Of a DNA stretch of 64,000 nucleotides, positions 55,910 to 64,000 are shown in pieces. This stretch comes from Sutcliffiella sp. FSL R7-0096 (lineage in GTDB: Bacteria > Bacillota > Bacilli > Bacillales > Bacillaceae_I), in the NCBI RefSeq assembly GCF_038595065.1, contig NZ_CP152003.1, forward strand, positions 228,001-292,000, read 5' to 3'. Below the pieces are notes generated by a model, which was not told the origin of the DNA, ran no database searches, and worked only from the letters and a program-made list of their open reading frames with translations. Positions within the stretch are counted from its first letter, which is position 1; every line of letters starts with the position of its first letter. The position numbers were made by a program, and so were the translations under genes.

Positions 55910-57559
55910 TTGGGAGATAAACAAAATATTGGTTTAGCCCTTTCTGGAGGTGGATTCAGAGCAGCCTTTTTTCATATAGGAGTACTTGCTAGTTTAGCAG
56001 ATGTAGGTGTTCTTAAAAATGTTAAAGTTCTTTCTACAGTTTCAGGAGGTACAATTATTGGTGTTTTATATTATTTAAAGTTAAAAAGTAAAATAAAAGA
56101 CCTTGAAACTAAATCAACTGGGGATGAGATTAATCAGTTTTATAGAGATATTATTGAGGAAGTAAAAGGAGAATTTTATGAATTTGTGAAACTAAATATA
56201 AGAACAATGTCTTTTTTAAATCCATTAAAAAACTCTAAGATTTTTCTTTCAGAACTATTGAAAGTTGATGATTATACTCGATCGAAACATATTGGAGAAT
56301 TAATAGAAAAGCATCTTTATAAAAAATATAGAGTAGATGCGAAGAAACCGTTACTAATGAGTGACTTGCACTCTGTGGAAAATGGTCTCCCTAAGCTAAT
56401 AATTAATACAACCAATTACAACTCTGGCGGTAGTTGGTTATTTGAAACAGATAAAATGCGTCAGTTACAGAGTAATGCCAGATCAACTAAGAACATCTCT
56501 TTCTCTACAATTAATTATAAAAAGGGAGAGAAAGAGGTGTGTTTAAGCGATGCTGTAGCTGCGTCTGCCTGTGTTCCAGGGTTATTTAGACCTATTAAGT
56601 TAAGAGGTATGTTTAATAGTGGTTTGAATCTAAATTTAATTGATGGTGGAATTTTTGATAATCAAGGAATTGAATCTTTATTACCGGAAAATTGTACTCA
56701 TTTTATCGTTAGCGATGGTTCAAAACAACTAAATAACCAGTATAGAGTAAAAAGTACACTTGAAATTTTCGGAAGAACTAATGATATGCTTATGAGCAGA
56801 GTTCGTGAACAGCAAATAAATAATTTATTGGATAGGTTTGGGCAGGAAAAGGTTGCATTTATACACTTACTATATGGAACAAATGGAGTAAAGTGGACCG
56901 AAGACGAAGGTAGTATGTTTTTGGAACAAAAGACCGATAACATCGAAAAAGAAGTTATACCAAATAATCATTTAAACTTATTGTCAAAGATTAGGACGGA
57001 TTTAGACTCTTTCACAGAAATAGAAGCATATTCATTAATGTATTCGGGATTTAAGATTTCAAATACTGAAATTGAGGATAGGTTCGGTCTGGAGAGTACA
57101 AATAATATAAATTTTGCGAAAAATGCAGAGGGTTTTTTTGGAAAAAGTGTTGTGGATGAGAAATTCAAAGATCATATAGAAATTAGTCAAAAGCGCTTTT
57201 TAAAATGGTATTACCATATTTTGCTAAAAATTAAAAAGTATCCAAAAGTTAATAAAAAAGAATCAACCTTAGATAGGTTTAGAAACCGGATTTTTAATTT
57301 TATTTGTAAACCAAAAAACTTAATAATTCCTAGTTTAATCACTCTGTATTTGATTTTTGGTTTAGACACATTTATATCTTTGTTTGGTCTTCATACCAGT
57401 CCATCAATACATATTTCATTTGTCAAACTGTTATGGTTACTTGCTGTAACTATAATATTTTTACCGGTTGTTTTAATAGTTATCTCAACTTTAGTATTTA
57501 TATCATTAAATACATTAGATAAACTATTTTTACATTTAGGAAAAATCAAGAATAATTGA
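55910..57559 (+). CDS. Patatin-like phospholipase with C-terminal membrane spans
   Basis: 549 residues. The oxyanion-hole loop LSGGGFRAA (12-19), the nucleophile S45 in TVSGGT (the family GxSxG reads S-T-V-S-G) and the catalytic aspartate in LIDGGIFDNQG complete the Ser-Asp dyad. Two hydrophobic spans near residues 455-475 and 500-530 suggest membrane anchoring. TTG 55910 fits AGAGGTG; GTG 55901 is the alternative. Patatin lipases are known effectors in CBASS and other abortive-infection systems; here it could degrade the host membrane on phage sensing. No cyclase gene is present. Confidence 0.88.
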   Translation: MGDKQNIGLALSGGGFRAAFFHIGVLASLADVGVLKNVKVLSTVSGGTIIGVLYYLKLKSKIKDLETKSTGDEINQFYRDIIEEVKGEFYEFVKLNIRTMSFLNPLKNSKIFLSELLKVDDYTRSKHIGELIEKHLYKKYRVDAKKPLLMSDLHSVENGLPKLIINTTNYNSGGSWLFETDKMRQLQSNARSTKNISFSTINYKKGEKEVCLSDAVAASACVPGLFRPIKLRGMFNSGLNLNLIDGGIFDNQGIESLLPENCTHFIVSDGSKQLNNQYRVKSTLEIFGRTNDMLMSRVREQQINNLLDRFGQEKVAFIHLLYGTNGVKWTEDEGSMFLEQKTDNIEKEVIPNNHLNLLSKIRTDLDSFTEIEAYSLMYSGFKISNTEIEDRFGLESTNNINFAKNAEGFFGKSVVDEKFKDHIEISQKRFLKWYYHILLKIKKYPKVNKKESTLDRFRNRIFNFICKPKNLIIPSLITLYLIFGLDTFISLFGLHTSPSIHISFVKLLWLLAVTIIFLPVVLIVISTLVFISLNTLDKLFLHLGKIKNN

Positions 57560-57697
57560 TGGTAAAACACTTTCGTATTATGGTACAGCACTTGCTTATT
57601 CTGGTACATAATTAATGTTTTTAGATATTTTTTATTATTGCAATAGTTACTCTACATACGATAAAGGGAATCAGGGAATAGTTACTTCAAAACTAAA

Positions 57698-57836
57698 GTT
57701 ACCAACATTAATGGAAGAGCATTATATTATCGGGAAAATGATTACCAACATTAATGTAACTTAACTTTTATATAAAAACCCGTTAATCGTTGATATTAAC
57801 GGATTTTTTAGTTACCAACATTAATGTCGGTGAACA
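57698..57836. repeat. Right transposon end with TnsB-site-like repeats
   Basis: Three copies of TTACCAACATTAATG at 57699, 57742 and 57812; the last extends into GTCGGTGAACA, the terminal inverted repeat. Spacings are 43 and 70 bp. Together with the left end there are six sites. A hairpin CCGTTAATC/GATTAACGG-like (57780-57803) with a T-run lies between the last two and may be a terminator. Confidence 0.85.
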
Positions 57837-57860
57837 ACTACTTTAAGTTTAAACGTAAGA

Positions 57861-57895
57861 AGCACCTTTACTGTAACTAGTAAGGTGCTTTTTAT
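57861..57895 (+). terminator. Displaced terminator of glmS
   Basis: AGCACCTTTACT pairs with AGTAAGGTGCT (one bulge), followed by TTTTTA. It points in the glmS direction and lies 24 bp beyond the transposon end, so before insertion it would have sat about 50 bp after the glmS stop. Confidence 0.8.
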
Positions 57896-57901
57896 ATCTT
57901 C

Positions 57902-59056
57902 TTAGTTCTGTATCCCCAATCCAAAGTCAGTGATTGTGACCTGTACTTCATAATCGATAGGGGCCTGACTGAAAATAGAATCCCAGTCGTTTTGGTGCTC
58001 TTTCCAAAACTTAGGGTATTTAATTCTTACATAATCATGGAAGCCAATGACATCTACTTGTAAATCTTTTTGAATTCTATCCAAGCTGGCCTGAATCTCT
58101 TTTTTTACTTCTTCTGCTATTTGCTCCTCTATTTTTTTTCTGGTTTTTTCCTTTGCAAAGTCTTCAGTATGGGTTGCTACCTCAATGATTAGTCCTTCTG
58201 ATTTAACTTTTACCTGAAAAGAAAGCTTGTCGTCCTTTAAAGTGGGAGTAATCTTACTTGTTAATATTTCTTGTTCGTAAACTATTGGTTTATCACTACT
58301 TTCTTCTATCACTTTTATAATAGCTCCATTAGTTTGTGCAGTAATCCAGTTTACCCCCTTTATTTCTTCTTCCTTTAAGAAACCAATAAGTTTCAACGTA
58401 CTTCCTTTTATTACAGCAGCACCGGACAGTTTAAGTTCACCATTCATTTGTACGACATTTTGCAGGATGAAACTGGATTGTGCTTCCATCAAAGCGTTTA
58501 TTTTCGCAAGGGACTTCCGTTCAAGTAGCTTGTTCGATTTCTCGAGGTTTTCAGATATATCATATATATGCATAGATGGGATATCGTCTGTCTCCATATA
58601 ACCCAGTATATCTTTTGCCAGCCCGTCTGTAATCATGACAAGCATACTCATTCGGGCCTCAGGTTCACGGATGAAAAAATCAAGAATTTCTTTTATACTT
58701 CGATTTTCTGCTACCTCTCTACTTATGATTATTAACCTTTGGTGTTGACCGTTCACTGTGTTTTTTCTTGATAGTATAATATCTCTAGCTGTTTCTAAAA
58801 TGGAGGCTCCGGTCTGTTCCACGTTTGTGTAGGGTTTTTCTTCTTGATTTGTATCTTGACTTTGATTGCTTTTTACTTTTGCCATTTGATAGGTAACGGT
58901 AAGAAGGGAATCAGTCTCTTCTTGAGCTGTATCCACTCCAACCCCAATCAAGAGATCCAATTTTTCAATATCCCTGGAACTCCAGCAGCCGGTAAGCAGG
59001 GGAATTAATATAACCAGTTGGAAAGAGCGTTTTAAGAAAATGAATAAATTCTTCAA
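57902..59056 (-). CDS. GerA-type germinant receptor subunit C (lipoprotein)
   Basis: 384 residues with a lipoprotein signal (VILIPLLTGCW, lipidated cysteine at about residue 24) followed by the GerC family start SSRDIEKLDLLIGVGVD. It is anchored at the outer face of the spore inner membrane as the third subunit of a nutrient receptor. Its start overlaps the end of the B-subunit gene by four bases. The specific receptor (GerA, GerB, GerK...) cannot be assigned by sequence alone. Confidence 0.93.
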   Translation of the reverse strand: MKNLFIFLKRSFQLVILIPLLTGCWSSRDIEKLDLLIGVGVDTAQEETDSLLTVTYQMAKVKSNQSQDTNQEEKPYTNVEQTGASILETARDIILSRKNTVNGQHQRLIIISREVAENRSIKEILDFFIREPEARMSMLVMITDGLAKDILGYMETDDIPSMHIYDISENLEKSNKLLERKSLAKINALMEAQSSFILQNVVQMNGELKLSGAAVIKGSTLKLIGFLKEEEIKGVNWITAQTNGAIIKVIEESSDKPIVYEQEILTSKITPTLKDDKLSFQVKVKSEGLIIEVATHTEDFAKEKTRKKIEEQIAEEVKKEIQASLDRIQKDLQVDVIGFHDYVRIKYPKFWKEHQNDWDSIFSQAPIDYEVQVTITDFGLGIQN

Positions 59057-60150
59057 CTGTGCTTCCTCCTTAAAAAAGAGAGACCTAATAGAATAATGGG
59101 GGTTATCCCAAATAAAACAATGGCTGCATTTCCCAGCATGTCACCAAGCGAAAAAGCTTGCTGCAGATTTTGAGGTAACATGGAAATAAAGAAAGCAACG
59201 GGGAGGAGAATATACATAAATGTTTTCATTTTCATATTAAATAACTGAGATAGTCCCAAAGATGCTGCATATAACGTGATTGATATTGTCGCGAAAATTT
59301 GTAATATCCAAATCGTTAAAAAGAGGGAGTCATATCTTTCAAAGAATATTCCCGGAAATTCAAAAGAGCGGATCAGTGTTATCGTAGGCCATGTTAAATT
59401 GCTTACTCCATCAAGCGATAAGGCTCCAATCACTATCACGATAGTAATAAGATAGAAAATAGTCGGCATTAATACACCTACAAATACAACCTTCTTTCCT
59501 TTCTTGGGATCAGTTAAAAAGGCAGAGAGAATAATAAGTATTTCAATGCCGATATAAGATAAAGATGTCGTTTTAATTCCTTTTAAGACAGGGCCGATAC
59601 CGCCGCCAAGAACTGGTCTTAAGTTTTTTAATTCAAATAAACCTAAGCTCATTAATGCTAATAATATAAAAATAAAAACGGTAAGAGGAAAAATGACCTG
59701 AAACATCCGTGCAATTGAATTAAGGCCATCTACATTCAAATAAAGGGTAAGCCATAAAAAGATGATGATTAAGATTTGGATAGGAGTGCCTTCCAGTAAA
59801 TATGTTTCTGTAACCTCAGCTAAAATCCTCACTTCAAAACTTGTTAAGGTAATAAAATATGTGACCATCGATAGGCAAATTATGGTACTTAAAATCCTTC
59901 CTACAATTTTGGAGCTGTATTGATAGAAAGTTTTCTTAGGATATCTATTATTAAGCATTAAAATAATGAAGCCTACTGCCAAAGGAAAGAGGCTGCTAAT
60001 TAGGATGGTAATCCATAAATCAGGAGTTCCAACTTCATCAGCAAGTGCTCTAGGTAAGGTAAGTATCCCTACACCTAGAATATAGTTGATGATGATGATG
60101 ATCGCTTGTGCAGGCGAAATTAGATTTTCCTGTTGTGGGTTCATATTCAA
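59053..60150 (-). CDS. GerA-type germinant receptor subunit B
   Basis: 365 residues, about ten membrane spans, of the APC-transporter-like spore germination family (ILGVGILTLPRALADEVGTPD at the N-terminus). It probably binds the nutrient germinant. Encoded between the A and C subunits in one operon. Confidence 0.94.
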   Translation of the reverse strand: MNMNPQQENLISPAQAIIIIINYILGVGILTLPRALADEVGTPDLWITILISSLFPLAVGFIILMLNNRYPKKTFYQYSSKIVGRILSTIICLSMVTYFITLTSFEVRILAEVTETYLLEGTPIQILIIIFLWLTLYLNVDGLNSIARMFQVIFPLTVFIFILLALMSLGLFELKNLRPVLGGGIGPVLKGIKTTSLSYIGIEILIILSAFLTDPKKGKKVVFVGVLMPTIFYLITIVIVIGALSLDGVSNLTWPTITLIRSFEFPGIFFERYDSLFLTIWILQIFATISITLYAASLGLSQLFNMKMKTFMYILLPVAFFISMLPQNLQQAFSLGDMLGNAAIVLFGITPIILLGLSFLRRKHS

Positions 60151-60169
60151 TAAATCCTTCCCTAAAAAA

Positions 60170-61783
60170 TTACCCTTTCCGGATAGTGTCAGTTGGCTTT
60201 AAAATCTTTGGTCTTTTTTTCATCGCTGATATAGGAAATCTTATTAAAAAGTCTTTCCAATCATTAGTCTGATAAGGTACTGCTGGGCTAAGGTAAGGAA
60301 CTCCAAAGCTTTTTAAGCGAACAAGGTGTATGCTGAAAAATATGAAAAAGACTATAACACCATACAATCCTAAAGTTGCAGCAAGGATCATGGCAATAAA
60401 TCTCAATATTCTTAACGAAATGCTTATATTATATTGTGGAAGCGAGAAGGAAGAAATCGCTGTAAGAGCTACGACAATAACAGTTACTGGGCTTACTATA
60501 CCAGCTTGAACGGCAGCATCTCCGATTACCAATCCACCAACGATTCCAATCGTTTGACCGATTGGTTTCGGTAGCCTTAAACCTGCTTCTCTCAGTATCT
60601 CAATAGATACCTCCATTAAAAGAGCTTCGATAAGAATTGGAAAGGGAACCCCTTCCCTGGAACTGATAATGGAAATGGCAAGTTTTGTAGGTATTAACCC
60701 TTGATGAAACGATACGAAAGAGATATATAATGCAGGTGTGAAAACTGCAATAAAAGCAGCTACATACCTTAGGAATCTGACTAAACTGCCGGCAATCCAA
60801 CGCTCATAGTAATCTTCCGGTGATTGCAAAAACATATTTATAGTAGCAGGTACAATTAATGCGAAAGGCGTCCCATCTAATATGATCGCAACTCTTCCTT
60901 CAGTGAGAGCAGCTACAACCCGATCAGGCCGTTCTGTACTCTGAACCTGTGGAAACAGAGAGAAATTATTCTCTTCAATTAATTCCTCCACATATCCCGA
61001 TTCAGGTAAATTATCAATATCGATAGACTCAATTTTTTGTTTCACATTTTCAATGATTTCAGGGTTTGCTATACCTTCTACGTATGTAATGACTAACTCT
61101 TTGTTAAATCGTTTGCCTAATTGAAAGGTGATAAACCTTAGTTCAGTATTAACTCCCGCTTTCCGAAGAAGGGTTATATTATCAATCAAGTTTTCATTAA
61201 AGCCTATTCGCGGTCCTCTAACCTGCAACTCAGATACAGGTTCTTCCAAGTTACGACCAATAGCATTGCTTGTTTTTAATACAAACGCATAATCGATATC
61301 CTGTAAAAATAATACTGTTTGCCCTCTAAGAACACTTGTATTGATAACGTCAATCCGGTTTTCTTCGGAAATCTCACTGATTGGTAAAAGATTTCTTATT
61401 TGAATAGGTGGAGGATCAACATGATGCGGAAGATTTACTAACAATGGTTCCAATATATTACTATTAATAATAGTTGTATCTACAAGACCCTTTGCAAAAA
61501 TGATGGCAGCTCTAGTCTGTTCTTTCCCAAAGGTGAATTCTCTTGTAATTATGTCCTTGTTTGTCCCGAAATTCTTGTTTATTTCATCAACATTGGCAGA
61601 TAAGTCATTCGAAAGGAAAGCAGGAATTTCCTTATCCTGTTGGTCATTGCTTGGTTTTTCCTTATCGCCTTGAAAATAACCGCTAATCTTAGACATGGCC
61701 AAAGGAACCAAAAGAGTAATGATGGTATACACATAGATATTTGCTTCTGGAAGAAAGTTTTTTATAAATTCAATAATATGCAC
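60170..61783 (-). CDS. GerA-type germinant receptor subunit A
   Basis: 537 residues. A large N-terminal cytoplasmic domain is followed by about five C-terminal membrane spans (PFPILIEALLMEVSIEILREAGLRLP is the diagnostic region). GTG start with AGGAGG seven bases upstream. First gene of the receptor operon. Expression would be expected in the forespore from a SigG promoter; I do not identify one with confidence. Confidence 0.94.
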   Translation of the reverse strand: MHIIEFIKNFLPEANIYVYTIITLLVPLAMSKISGYFQGDKEKPSNDQQDKEIPAFLSNDLSANVDEINKNFGTNKDIITREFTFGKEQTRAAIIFAKGLVDTTIINSNILEPLLVNLPHHVDPPPIQIRNLLPISEISEENRIDVINTSVLRGQTVLFLQDIDYAFVLKTSNAIGRNLEEPVSELQVRGPRIGFNENLIDNITLLRKAGVNTELRFITFQLGKRFNKELVITYVEGIANPEIIENVKQKIESIDIDNLPESGYVEELIEENNFSLFPQVQSTERPDRVVAALTEGRVAIILDGTPFALIVPATINMFLQSPEDYYERWIAGSLVRFLRYVAAFIAVFTPALYISFVSFHQGLIPTKLAISIISSREGVPFPILIEALLMEVSIEILREAGLRLPKPIGQTIGIVGGLVIGDAAVQAGIVSPVTVIVVALTAISSFSLPQYNISISLRILRFIAMILAATLGLYGVIVFFIFFSIHLVRLKSFGVPYLSPAVPYQTNDWKDFLIRFPISAMKKRPKILKPTDTIRKG

Positions 61784-61997
61784 TGAGGGACCTCCTAAAG
61801 CTAAAAGAGAGGGTACTTCAATTAACTTTTCATGGATATATTATCACTCATGACCTAAAAACTATGCGTTCCCTTATATAATTATCTAACTTAAAAGGAG
61901 TAGCGATTGTCCCTGAGAAAGTTGAATGTAAAACTAGCTCCTTGACAATAGAGATTAATTTTATTATTTTTATATAGAACTTAATAAAATACTCAAA

Positions 61998-62109
61998 TTC
62001 GTATAACTCAATATGGTTTGGAGGTTTCTACCAGGTACCAATAATTCCTGATTACGAAGAAAATACAAGAATTTTCACTTGTGCTTTCTTCGTAATCAGG
62101 ATTTTTTTT
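61998..62109 (+). promoter_or_regulatory. Adenine-type purine riboswitch with terminator
   Basis: P1 arms TTCGTA (61998-62003) and TACGAA (62053-62058) enclose the conserved core TATGGTTTGG, GTTTCTACC and CCTGATTA. The specificity base after GA is T (GATTAC), equivalent to U74, which selects adenine rather than guanine. A terminator, CCTGATTACGAAGAAA (62047-62062) with its perfect complement at 62085-62100 and T8, uses the 3' strand of P1 and P3, so ligand binding should block it and turn the gene on, as in pbuE. Confidence 0.92.
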
Positions 62110-62132
62110 GTTGAAAAATAGGAGGGGTCACA

Positions 62133-63134
62133 ATGAATTTTACTAAAATGCCTAAAATTGAACTTCACTGCCATTTGGATGGGAGTGTTAGACCGGAGAC
62201 CATCATGGACATCGCAAAGAAAGACGACATCCGTATACCTTCCTTCGATAAGGAAGTATTGAAAGAAGAACTAATTGCCCCACTAAACTGCGAATCCTTA
62301 GATGAATATCTTAAAAAATTTTCTATTCCTAATTTAGTAATGCAGTCAAAAGAAAATTTGAAAAGAATTTCTTATGAGCTTTTTGAAGATGCAGCAAAGG
62401 AAAATGTAAAATATATGGAGGTTCGATTTGCACCCTTGCTTCATACGAAAATGGGATTATCTATAGAAGAAATTATCCTTAGTGTGATAGAGGGAATGAA
62501 AGAGGCAGAAGAGAAGTTTGATATTCATGGAAATATCATATTGTCATGTATGAGAACGATGGCGGTGGAAAGTGCCTTTGAGGTCGTTGAGAAGGGGAAA
62601 GAATTCTTAGGGAAAGGGGTTGTCGCAATTGATTTGTGTGCTTCTGAGGAGGAAGGTTTTTGCAGGGAATTTATTGAACCAATCACATTGGCTAGAGATT
62701 ATGGCTATAGAGTAACGATTCACGCAGGTGAAACTGGAATCGGAAAAAATGTGCTTGAGGCAGTAAAATTATTAGGGGCTGAAAGAATCGGACACGGTGT
62801 GTTCATTCATGATTGTGAAGAAGCTTATGATATTGTAAAGCAAAAACAGGTTGTACTTGAAATGTGTCCAACAAGTAATGTCCAAACCAAAGCAGTAAAC
62901 CAAATCAGTGATCATCCAATCTGCGATTTCCACAGGGATGGAATAAAAGTAACCGTTAATACAGACAACAGAACGGTTTCGAACACAACAATGGCAGAGG
63001 AATGTGATATAGTCTGGAATGAATTTGCTATGAGGGATGTAGAGTATAAACAGATTTACATGAATAGCGTGCAAGCCTCTTTTGCAAATGCAAAGGTAAA
63101 GGAACATCTGAAGAAATATTTACAGTACATTTAA
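62133..63134 (+). CDS. add: Adenosine deaminase
   Basis: Converts adenosine (or deoxyadenosine) to inosine. 333 residues with zinc ligands and catalytic residues in ELHCHLDGSV (HxH), VTIHAGE, RIGHGV and VTVNTDNRT. Some members of this family deaminate adenine instead; an adenine-sensing leader would also suit that. AGGAGGGG precedes the ATG. Controlled by the riboswitch just upstream. Confidence 0.92.
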   Translation: MNFTKMPKIELHCHLDGSVRPETIMDIAKKDDIRIPSFDKEVLKEELIAPLNCESLDEYLKKFSIPNLVMQSKENLKRISYELFEDAAKENVKYMEVRFAPLLHTKMGLSIEEIILSVIEGMKEAEEKFDIHGNIILSCMRTMAVESAFEVVEKGKEFLGKGVVAIDLCASEEEGFCREFIEPITLARDYGYRVTIHAGETGIGKNVLEAVKLLGAERIGHGVFIHDCEEAYDIVKQKQVVLEMCPTSNVQTKAVNQISDHPICDFHRDGIKVTVNTDNRTVSNTTMAEECDIVWNEFAMRDVEYKQIYMNSVQASFANAKVKEHLKKYLQYI

Positions 63135-63206
63135 ACATAATCGTCTTTTGAATCCCAGTAAATGGTTGAAATTCAGAAAGAATTGGTATAAAGGTAGCTT
63201 TAAAAT

Positions 63207-63238
63207 AAAACACCGTTTCAGTAAAGAAACGGTGTTTT
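63207..63238. terminator. Bidirectional terminator between add and brnQ
   Basis: AAAACACCGTTTC and GAAACGGTGTTTT form a 13-bp perfect stem around AGTAAA, giving a T-run on both strands between two convergent genes. Confidence 0.92.
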
Positions 63239-63277
63239 ATGTGTTATGTCGCTCTCACAATTTTATTATGGGAGTCA

Positions 63278-64000
63278 TTAACTAGCCTTTCTTTCAAGCT
63301 GTACACGTTGCGGCTTTTCTTTTTTAACCTGCGCCCAAACATACCCTAACAAACCACCGATAATCGCTGGGAGAATCCACCCCAATCCTACTTCATATAA
63401 AGGAAGAACCGCGGTAAATAGGTTTTCAATAGCCGCAATGCTCATTCCTGCAGCCTTTAACGCATCAGATATTGCGACAACGGAAGTAAAAATCATGCTT
63501 CCTTGATACACTTCTTTTTTTCCTTTAAAGAATGAATGTAAAAAGGTTAAGGCCATCAGACAGACAACAAATGGATAAATGGCGACCAACACAGGTACAG
63601 AGACCGCAATCAATTGAGTTAAGCCCACATTTGCAAAAATAGCACTTATCGTGGATAACATAATAACAAAGGTCTTATAAGGAATGTTTGGTAACAGTTT
63701 ATTGAAATACGAAGAACAAGAAATTATAAGACCGATACTTGTTGTGAGACAAGCGGCAATAACGATTAGGCTTAGTAAAAGTCCACCATAAGCTCCAAAA
63801 AAGTGGGTGGCTGCACCTGATAACACGGCGCCTCCATTTTCTAATTGTCCTAGTGTTTCCACACTTGAAGCCCCAATATAAGATAGGGAAGTATAAATGA
63901 TGGCAAGAAGTCCTGCAGCAATACTGCCTGCTTTTGTTACAGCAATCATAATTTCCTTTTTAGATGTCGCACCTTTTGCTTTCACGGCGTTGATGACAAC
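63278..64000 (-). CDS. brnQ: Branched-chain amino acid transporter BrnQ, C-terminal part
   Basis: The frame is open to the window edge, so the gene continues beyond 64000; about 240 of roughly 440 residues are visible. About seven membrane spans, with family motifs such as YTSLSYIGASS, ETLGQLENGG and LTTSIGLIISCSSYF. It imports leucine, isoleucine and valine by sodium symport. Confidence 0.92.
   Translation of the reverse strand, partial: VVINAVKAKGATSKKEIMIAVTKAGSIAAGLLAIIYTSLSYIGASSVETLGQLENGGAVLSGAATHFFGAYGGLLLSLIVIAACLTTSIGLIISCSSYFNKLLPNIPYKTFVIMLSTISAIFANVGLTQLIAVSVPVLVAIYPFVVCLMALTFLHSFFKGKKEVYQGSMIFTSVVAISDALKAAGMSIAAIENLFTAVLPLYEVGLGWILPAIIGGLLGYVWAQVKKEKPQRVQLERKAS

Larger units (their letters stand above)
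11961..57836. mobile_element. Tn7-like transposon at attTn7, about 45.9 kb
   Basis: Both ends are near-perfect inverted repeats: TGTTCACCGACATTA at 11961 and its complement ending in TGAACA at 57836. The element begins 24 bp after the glmS stop. The tnsA-tnsB-tnsC-tniQ genes lie at the glmS-proximal end, as in Tn7. The flanks share ACTA directly at the ends; a five-base ACTAC is also present on both sides, but on the left it is set back two bases, so the exact target duplication is unresolved. Cargo: orphan gene cassettes, an IS110-type element, a second tniQ, a biosynthetic cluster and a putative defence locus. The interior is clearly more AT-rich than the flanking chromosome. Confidence 0.95.

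Noticed and set aside
50624-57559. CBASS system based on the patatin protein
   Set aside because: No cyclic-nucleotide synthase gene lies nearby.

Overview
The window comes from a low-GC, endospore-forming member of the Bacillaceae. It starts in the 3' part of a 23S rRNA gene and continues through 5S rRNA, eight tRNAs, arginase, sigW-rsiW, the diadenylate cyclase pair cdaA-cdaR, glmM and a glmS preceded by its self-cleaving ribozyme. This is the familiar Bacillus sigW-glmS neighbourhood. The far right end (57.9-64 kb) is again ordinary chromosome: a gerA-type germinant receptor operon, an adenosine deaminase gene behind an adenine-type riboswitch, and a truncated brnQ. The Spo0E-like, SigW and Ger proteins all point to a sporulating Bacillus relative; I cannot fix the species.

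Between these flanks sits one mobile element of about 45.9 kb (11961-57836). It starts 24 bp after the glmS stop codon, the classical attTn7 position. Its ends are inverted repeats (TGTTCACCGACATTA...), each with two further internal copies of the same TnsB-site-like motif. The glmS-proximal end encodes TnsA, TnsB, TnsC and a TniQ/TnsD protein. A second, separate TniQ protein lies 6.7 kb further in, next to a HEPN-like protein. The transcription terminator that probably belonged to glmS is now stranded beyond the far end of the element.

The cargo has three blocks. (1) 19.0-24.2 kb: small orphan genes separated by a recurring hairpin-plus-tail repeat that suggests gene cassettes, interrupted by an IS110-family element whose 5' non-coding stretch may encode a bridge RNA. 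(2) 28.1-48.9 kb: a very AT-rich biosynthetic cluster with a 38-residue peptide, a 2-oxoglutarate/Fe(II) oxygenase, two butirosin-BtrH-like proteins, two acyl carrier proteins, a dedicated AcpS, a KAS III-like enzyme, a luciferase-like flavin monooxygenase, four radical SAM/SPASM-type enzymes, three glycosyltransferases, a sugar epimerase, a PIG-L deacetylase, a methyltransferase, an aldo/keto reductase and an ABC-2 exporter. The parts suggest an acylated aminosugar or oligosaccharide product made by carrier-protein chemistry like that of the butirosin side chain; no 2-deoxy-scyllo-inosose synthase is present, so it is not a standard 2-deoxystreptamine aminoglycoside. (3) 50.6-57.6 kb: a three-gene locus of helicase-nuclease, winged-helix/PD-(D/E)xK nuclease and patatin-like phospholipase, which looks like an anti-phage system I cannot match to a named one.

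The element is therefore a glmS-targeting Tn7-like transposon carrying both an undescribed natural-product pathway and a putative defence system. The flanking chromosome also holds a conspicuous 21-bp-periodic TGTCCGAA array upstream of glmS.
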